Of a DNA stretch of 64,000 nucleotides, positions 57,936 to 64,000 are shown piece after piece. Origin of the DNA: Neckera pumila (taxonomy: Eukaryota > Streptophyta > Bryopsida > Hypnales > Neckeraceae); contig OZ018409.1 in NCBI GenBank assembly GCA_963969595.1, forward strand, positions 2,978,501 through 3,042,500, read 5' to 3'. How positions within the stretch are numbered: position 1 is the first letter of the stretch; each line of letters begins with the position of its first letter. Both the position numbers and the translations under genes were made by a program. The notes beneath the pieces are model-generated. The model did not search any database. It saw nothing but the letters and a program-made list of their open reading frames with translations, and was not told the DNA's origin.

Positions 57936-59988
57936 TCAGTTAATGCCTTTATAGAATTCCAAAGAAGATTGAGCATCGTCGACGCCTTGCCGAAGAGTGG
58001 CGATGACTCCTGCAGGGTCCTTGGCCCCAAATACGGCACTGCCTGCCACAATACAGTTGGCTCCTGCATCTGCTGCTTGCTTGATGGTGGCTGGAGACAA
58101 GCCCCCATCGACCTGAAAGAAAGATCCCAGTATACATACAAGTCAAGTCAGAAATGCTCAGACAAATACTCCTCACATGGTGCTTCAAAGATGCCGCCAT
58201 CTAGACTTCTGTTGAAAATTTCGAACCGAAACATTGAAAGCAATCTTGATTATGTGAATGAACATCGAGAGTATCTGAATCTCTGGTGCATTTTGCGAAG
58301 TACCTCAATATCAAGGTGAGGAAACTTCCGTCGCAAAGCATTCACCTGTTCAGAAAACCACGAAGTCGGTGTTGTAAGTGAAATCTCTTTCTTCAATAAA
58401 TTGCAATTCTAGAAAGCCATTGTCAACTGCTAATTATGATTATCGACAATCTAAAGATAGGTACAACCTTGTACAATGACGCAATGGCACAAGTGTCAGT
58501 AGAGGTCATTTAGCTCAGAGATATGGAAAAGAGGTTACAGCACCTTCGGCATTGTCTCAGGCATAAAACTTTGGCCCCCAAAGCCAGGCTCAACTGTCAT
58601 GACAAGCACCATATCCACGGATTCTTCACTCTCTACCTGCATTTCATGAACATTCTTCAGAACGTGGGGTAGCACCAGGAAAGCAAAGTAAGGAGATACA
58701 CAAAAGACTCGCAGCTAGGAGGTTTCTGAGACAATGATTGTCTAATACAGAAACTCACAAACAAAACAAACAACTTTTGAAATAGTTCATACTGTACTCG
58801 CATACCAAAGGGAAAACTTCTTCAATTGGAGTTCCCGGTCTCAATGCGACTCCTGCACGCATACCACCAGCCTTGATTTTGTGCACTAGCTCCTGCCAAT
58901 TATCTGCGCCACATGAACCAAGTCCGAAAGAAGAATGGATTAAATAATGGAGCAAGTGTAATCAGAAGATAGCTCCAAGCACGCAACAGAATAAGCAAAA
59001 AAGTCCATCAAATTTCAAATTCAAGCTTGTTACTTTTTGAATCCCTGTCACGATTCAAGACGTGGTTGCAACACCAACCTTTTGCAACCTCAACATGGAA
59101 AGTGAAGCCTGAAGCGCCGGCCTTGACAAATTCATCCACGTAGTCCATTGGATTGGTCACCATCAAATGGCAGTCCATGAACATTCTGCATGAAAATGGA
59201 AAATAAGCTGGACATAAGAAAACGTGCAATTGTAACGATGGTTCGACAACAGTAACATGACTAGTCAGAACCAAAATGAAGGCAGGACACATCCTATGTT
59301 ACTCACTTTGTATGTTTTCTCAAAGATTTTATAACTGGAGCACCAATAGTCAAATTGGGAACATAATGCCTGCACATCAACAGAGAGAACCAATATATGA
59401 AAACGATAAAGAGTTAAAAATTTACATTCAAATGCCAAAAGCAATAAAAATAAATAGCCAACGGATAACAAAAACTATTCCTACGCGCAAAATACCAATA
59501 ACTTGAACTGGTTCGTCAAGTAGCATCAGCAGCCTAGAATCTGGCTCTGTTTCCTTACCCATCCTGCACAGGCATCCCACACAGAGAAATGAGTGTCATC
59601 TCACCCCAACGTGATGCACCTCAGGTAGGAACACCCAAAAGCGACCCCCTACTAAATCCTAATTACAATGCAGATATTGATTACGGGAATGTAAACCATC
59701 TTAACAGCAGAGCCTGAGGTCAAGTTGTGGTAAAAATATAGGGTGAGCAAAACAAGCCGGGAATTAATTAACATAGAATAGACCTAAACTTCGAAAATTC
59801 TGCTCCAATTCTCCGATTTTACATTAACCCAGAGAGAGATCAACACGTACCATGATATCCATGTGAAGCCAGTCAGCGCCGCATTCCTGGATGAACTTGG
59901 CCTCCGAAGCCAAATTGGCGAAGTCGGAGGAGAGCATGGAGGGCGCAATCTTGGCCCCGGGAAGCTTCATCTCCACATTCTCACCCAT
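57936..59988 (-). CDS. RPE: Ribulose-phosphate 3-epimerase, cytosolic type
   Basis: Minus-strand coding exons: 59988-59851, 59563-59559, 59369-59307, 59185-59079, 58903-58806, 58636-58544, 58345-58304 and 58112-57936. All introns are GT-AG and phases agree; 240 residues. The enzyme interconverts ribulose 5-phosphate and xylulose 5-phosphate in the pentose phosphate pathway. The TIM barrel shows [11 protein letters not shown] (13-23), WLHMDIMDG (40-48) with metal ligands His42 and Asp44, [10 protein letters not shown] with His75, [21 protein letters not shown], and VDGGLSP with the second catalytic Asp184. The phosphate-binding turn [12 protein letters not shown] follows. There is no transit peptide: the protein starts [18 protein letters not shown], so it is cytosolic, unlike the plastid Calvin-cycle form. 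Exon 2 is only five bases. A PP-loop-like fragment ends 74 bases upstream of the start codon. Confidence 0.95.
59559..59563 (-). other. RPE: 5-nt microexon of RPE
   Basis: On the minus strand the context is GTGCAG|GATGG|GTAAGG. Exon 1 ends ATC ATG and exon 3 starts G CAT TAT. Only insertion of GATGG restores the invariant Asp-Gly of MDG and keeps the frame; no alternative GATGG source is seen near the neighbouring splice sites. Confidence 0.85.
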
Positions 59989-60062
59989 TCTTTCTGTCTT
60001 CTACAATCTCAGAATCCAAAACCTCAAAGGCAAATCCGTAAAATCAGACTACAAATTGTCTT

Positions 60063-60352
60063 CTAAGTTGTACAGCGCTGCAGGGGACGGCCAACCATGC
60101 AGCTGTAAGTATCAGCCAAGGGTACACCCAAAGACTTGCCCAAGCTAATCACCTCGGCCTTCGTCAAATGGCTGCATCAACAGTAAATAAAACTATCAAT
60201 CACTGGCAGTTTCTAATTTTCACACGATATTAGTGGTGTCAAGACTCACGCTCCAAGACTAGAGGCAACTTGAGAAACAAGATTTGAAATCTCTACAAGG
60301 GGGATAATACTGGGGAGTTGGAGCTGGCCCACAGAAGAAGGTAATTTGAAAA
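60063..60352 (-). pseudogene. Two-exon fragment resembling the C-terminal part of a QueC/PP-loop enzyme
   Basis: On the minus strand, exon 60352(?)-60250 reads through PSIIPLVEISNLVSQVASSL. It is joined by a 78-nt GT-AG intron (60249-60172), phase-consistent, to exon 60171-60063, encoding HLTKAEVISLGKSLGVP, then LADTYSC, and ending at TAG. LTKAEV...LGV...T-Y/W-SC is the pattern I associate with the C-terminal region of 7-cyano-7-deazaguanine synthase (QueC) and related PP-loop ATPases. That region leads into their Cys-rich zinc site. Here the frame ends 11 residues after SC, with only one further Cys, so the zinc site is incomplete. No SGG-x-DS ATP-binding exon was found upstream. It may be a truncated gene tail or a relic. 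Its stop lies 74 bases before the RPE start codon, so it overlaps the expected RPE leader region. Confidence 0.4.
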
Positions 60353-61860
60353 CTGCGTTTCAAAACTCTAGGCGGGAGACTAGTACTTTGGAGAAAGAAG
60401 AATCGTGTTGTGCCCAATTTAGTAACAAACCTGCTAAATGTGGAGCAAGAGTTGCAAGGTCAGACAATCCTACTTCAAGACATGATTCTAAAGCTCAAAA
60501 TCGCACAGGTCCAGATTTGGAAACAACTGAAAAAATCATGCACAGCTCAAATTGTAAAATCTGAAAACCCCTATTGCAAAGCTATCTGGAGAAGTGTATG
60601 CAGAAGTCTCACAAAACAATCGACCCTTGCACGCTACCTCAGAGGAGTAACCACAGTCACAGGTGGCTGCAACGACGCTGCTGTGGATCGGAAACTCTCC
60701 AGAAACGTTTGAGATGCACTGTAATATAGCAAAATGCCCAACGGATCAGAAATCTCTTAAAAAATTCATTAGTGTCCGGCAAGGTGAACTGCACACATTG
60801 CAACAAAGGACAAGAAAGAAAGAAGAACCATACATGGCCTCACCCTGAATATGACCCAAGGTCCTCTTTATTAAGCCCCAGGGCGACCTCGTTTGATCAT
60901 ACCTTCAACAAAAGAACCATATCACAAATCAGTTTCAGGGACGCCATAAATCCTCGCATTCAAACCAAATTACAGAAACTCATTCTAAGTCCGAGGGGCT
61001 CAACAAATCTGAAGCGATTGCTTGCCACTGACATTTCTCAACTTGTCGTTCTAAATGAATTTTTATGTTTTTCTGAACAAGATTCAATGCATAAGGTAGA
61101 GGACACACTTTCTTATCCCATCTCCTAAGCTAAAGCTGATGAACAGCAACACATCTCTTTCAATATACTTGGTAGGCCTTGAATTAGCAATCTGAGCGCA
61201 AGCATGGATTGGCTAATTCGGTCAGTGGTTACTGATCCTTGAATGGAATGGGGTTTTTGTACCGTCCCTTCAATAGTGCTCTACAACCTCGGGCTATGAG
61301 TGATTGCATAAGAAATCATCCAATACATTGAGTGATATAATAATCTGATCTCAAAAGAGTTTGGCTCTTATAACTGATCTCTTCGGTGCGCTCTATTGCA
61401 TGATCTCCCAATGAAAGCACACTCCTCCATACTGGCTTACAAATATACTTTTAATACCTTTTCAGAGGTAAGGGGTTGTAGTAAAACCTGGCTGGCGAAG
61501 CTGGCTGCAAGCCCTAGAATTCACAAGGTTTCTGTGCGGCAGTGGTACGAACGCCCTGGCCTGCTGTTGCAAAGCTCGGAATTGTTCTCCCACCTGCCAG
61601 CGCCGGAGACGAAGGTTTAGAACAAATTCCCTCATTCAACTAATTCAACGGAAACCAATACTCGAACAGAGCACTTCCCGCGGACATGTCGATGCGACTC
61701 AAGAAACGAGAAATTAAAGCGATGCCGAAGAGACAGAATTCCGGACAGAATCGTCCGATCCAAATGAAGCATCGAGGTACGAACAGAGGGAAAAAGCAAT
61801 GATAACCTGGACACAGAGTTTCCACTGCCTGGATCAAATGACGCTCCAGCTCACGTGCGC
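60353..61860 (-). other. Region upstream of RPE, possible leader intron, no firm gene
   Basis: Composition is gene-like. Plus-strand frames at 60410-60712 (a helical LQDMILKLKIAQVQIWKQL stretch) and 60772-61128, and a minus-strand frame at 61640-61888, are open but unrecognised. If RPE transcription starts near 61.9 kb, most of this would be a 5' UTR intron. Missing upstream exons of the PP-loop-like fragment could also lie here. Confidence 0.35.
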
Positions 61861-61975
61861 GAGAAAACGAGCGAACTCCAAAGTCCAAACCCTAGCAAGA
61901 GCTTCACCCGCAGAAGAATGAAATGGGTTTGAGGGGAAACGGGGAGCTCAGGTGGGTGAAGAAGGTGTGACAGCC
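61861..61975 (-). promoter_or_regulatory. Probable minus-strand promoter/leader with telo box
   Basis: TAGGGTTT on the minus strand (AAACCCTA at 61887-61894 on plus) sits in a GC-rich stretch (GCTAGGGTTTGGAC), typical of leaders of plant housekeeping genes. A CACGTG-type core (CTCACGTGCG at about 61851) is adjacent. I assign it tentatively to RPE or the fragment upstream of it. Confidence 0.35.
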
Positions 61976-62109
61976 TCTTTTTGCGTGTCCACCATTCCAT
62001 ACCTTAAGTTTGGCTGTTTGTTTTGTTTTGTTTGTTTTGTTACTTTGAGATCTCTCGGACTGTATGTCCCTTGGTACCATCAGAAAGGGTTTGGCGAGAA
62101 GGGGTGCAC

Positions 62110-62500
62110 AAGTTTGGTTTTATGGCGTTTGGACCTATGGTGCAGAAGTTATTGAATTTCAAAGTATTTATGGCTCAAAAAATTCGAAAATTACTTTTAC
62201 TTTAGTTTTGACTGAGGCAAAGGTACAAGGCTTGGTTTTGTGGCGTTTGGAGCTACGGTGGGGAAGTTATTGAATTTCAAAGTATTTATGGATCACAAAA
62301 TTAGAAAATTACTTTTACTTTGATTTTGGTCACGTTCTTGGTACCATTGGAAGCTCTTGGTGAGGAGGGGTGGACGGTTTGTTTTGTGGCATTTGGAATG
62401 ACAACGTGAAAGATATTGAATTTCAAAAAATTTATTATGAATTAGAAAACTAGAAAATTATTTTTATTATGATCTTGGCTATGGCAACGGCACAAGGGTA
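62110..62500. repeat. Three-unit tandem repeat, ~120-bp unit
   Basis: The unit begins GGTTTTATGGCGTTTGGA, continues AAGTTATTGAATTTCAAAGT and ends AGAAAATTACTTTTACTTT. It occurs at about 62117, 62234 and 62378, the last most diverged. Confidence 0.8.
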
Positions 62501-62597
62501 CACTAGTGGAGAATGAAAGAATGAAGCACTGGCTTACCTCATAGACTGGAGGGGGGTAATTGCGCAACTTCAAGGACCCAATCAGAGACACCTTTTG

Positions 62598-63530
62598 TTA
62601 ACCCCTAAAGGACCCACATGTATTTTTTGGCAACATAGAAATTTTGGGCAGGTACGTGTGATTGGAGATTTGCATATTTTGGGCTAAAATTTTATAGAAG
62701 GTGGGGACGAGGAATATCTTTTGTATGCACCAAATTTCATGACATTTGGAAATACAAGTCAAAGGTTATGGCCTAATATGTTGTTTGTTTTTCAACTTGA
62801 GCAGTCCGGGCAGATCAGAAAAAATCATTTTTTTCAAAAATAAAAATTTGAAATCGGTTTAGTAGATTTATATATATGTAGAAGGCTTTGAATCATTCCA
62901 TTCTGATCAATGAGTCAAACGTTACGAGAATTTTTAGTTTGTGGGGAGTTATGGACTGTCTACTCTAAAATAAACTTTGAAGTTGTTTTATTTCACTCAA
63001 TCTTCAATATTTTTCAAAAAAAATAAAATTTTAGGATGTAGATTGTTTATTACAACATTGCAACCATTGGGATTGGCATTTTTCAATTCTATAATTAACT
63101 TCTTAAATTTTTTGTGTTTTGAACTATTCTCTACTTCTTTCTACTTACTATTTTTTTCCTATATGTTGTACAATTCCAAATGATTTGAAAATTTTCAAGC
63201 ATGTAGCTAACTTGCTCTGAGAATGAATCCAAAGTGAAGCACAACCATTTTGGAAATTTTTTCATAATAATCTGACCTTGTGAAGTACAGCTGCCCGATT
63301 TTTCGCAAGGCCCAAAAAAAGACTTTTGCCACTTCAGACGCTAATATCTTGCAATCTACACCATGAAAATTTTTGAAGTTTTTTCCACATATTCTTAAAC
63401 CAAATTACTATAAGATCCTACGGTTACATGTGTCCAAAAATGAAATTCCCAAAAATTTGGTACTTGTCCTAGAAATGGCAGTTTTGGAGCATTTTTGGTG
63501 AGAACATAGTTAAAGAACTTTAGGAGTTAA
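62598..63530 (+). mobile_element. TTAA-CCC terminal element, subfamily D, copy 3
   Basis: The termini are TTAACCCCTAAAGGACCCAC and, inverted, TTAACTCCTAAAGTTCTTTA, bounded by TTAA; 933 bp. Nearly collinear with the copy at 23905-24845, so the two are useful for dating the subfamily. Confidence 0.8.
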
Positions 63531-64000
63531 CCTTCTGTTCTGTTATGCTGGCTTCACTTGTGTGAACAACAATTACATATGGACATAATTGCATAATGCC
63601 CTCATTTAATAATGCCCTCATTTAATTCAATCCTGTTTTTTTGTTTTTATTGAAACGCCGATGGACTATTTCCACTGATAGAGGAAAAAATAACAGTGAA
63701 CCAAGGGAGCCAGTCCCTGGCAAAAAATTTTACATTCTGAGACAACCAACTAAACCACCCAAACGGAGCAACAAAAACCAAGCTGAGAGGAGGATGGGGC
63801 CAGGGAGGACTGACCCCTCTGTTGCCCCAACCCGGGGTAAATGTAAAAATTGCCCCCTATTTGGGGCCGTGTAAAATTTGTTTCTCTTCACCTCCCTAGA
63901 CTAATTTGGGTCTCTGGTTGCAAATATGATTTCAAAATTTGCAAATTTTTTCATGGATGGCAAATAGAAAGATTCCAGTGTTTTATCCAGGGGTAGAAAA
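63531..64000. other. Unassigned end of window with an inverted repeat copy
   Basis: About 63838-63960 is an inverted, diverged copy of the repeat at 7395-7545 (GGTAAATGTAAAAATTGCCC, then TTGCAAATATGATTTC). The preceding 63640-63835 is more GC-rich (GGGAGCCAGTCCCTGGC) and carries a 77-residue open frame with no recognised domain. It may be the edge of a larger element continuing beyond the window. Confidence 0.4.

Noticed and set aside
59988..60063. Fusion of the PP-loop-like fragment with RPE
   Set aside because: The fragment ends in TAG and further in-frame stops follow before the RPE ATG; no splice arrangement joining them in frame was found.
60410..61128. Plus-strand ORFs with a helical stretch as a gene opposite RPE
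   Set aside because: Two unlinked frames, no recognised domain. The strand disagrees with the two-exon fragment and the telo box, both on minus.

Overview
This window is nuclear DNA of a land plant. The genes have short GT-AG introns and plant-type products: SMG8, SEC61 beta, cytosolic ribulose-phosphate 3-epimerase, and a plant BTB/POZ protein. They sit as GC-richer islands in very AT-rich, repeat-packed DNA, with about four intact or near-intact genes in 64 kb. Low gene density and the wide variety of small DNA transposons suggest a mid-sized or large genome. A seedless plant (bryophyte or lycophyte) is my guess, but the sequence alone does not fix the species. No prokaryotic, organellar or viral gene set is visible.

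Layout. 1-7.5 kb: CACTA-type transposon ends, a complete 1.3 kb CACTA-like element with a 3-bp target duplication, tandem arrays and small TIR elements. 8.1-14.3 kb: a seven-exon SMG8 gene on the plus strand (nonsense-mediated mRNA decay, regulator of the SMG1 kinase). 18.1-19 kb: SEC61 beta with a probable 5'UTR intron. 19.7-48 kb: a transposon field. The most distinctive component is a group of 0.2-1 kb elements that begin and end with TTAA-CCC (for example TTAACCCCTAAAGG), behave as if they duplicate TTAA, and look like non-autonomous piggyBac-type elements. They are interleaved with hAT, PIF/Harbinger-like, foldback and unclassified TIR elements, several nested inside one another. Two gene relics lie at 37.8-38.7 kb: the 3' end of a BTB gene, and a catalase exon split by a hAT element.

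48.6-49.8 kb is a diverged tandem array of about 250-bp units. 50.5-51.9 kb carries an intronless BTB/POZ gene whose frame is cut by an in-frame TAG 53 codons before what looks like its ancestral stop. 52-57.9 kb is AT-rich DNA with small tandem duplications. 57.9-60.0 kb on the minus strand is cytosolic ribulose-phosphate 3-epimerase in eight coding exons, one only 5 nt long. Immediately upstream on the same strand is a two-exon fragment resembling the C-terminal end of a QueC/PP-loop enzyme. The window ends with a three-unit tandem repeat, another TTAA element and unassigned repeats.

The genes do not form a pathway. SMG8 (RNA surveillance), SEC61 beta (ER translocon) and RPE (pentose phosphate metabolism) are ordinary housekeeping genes. 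The novelty is mainly in the mobile-element biology and gene remodelling. All identifications come from reading the sequence; no database search was run.
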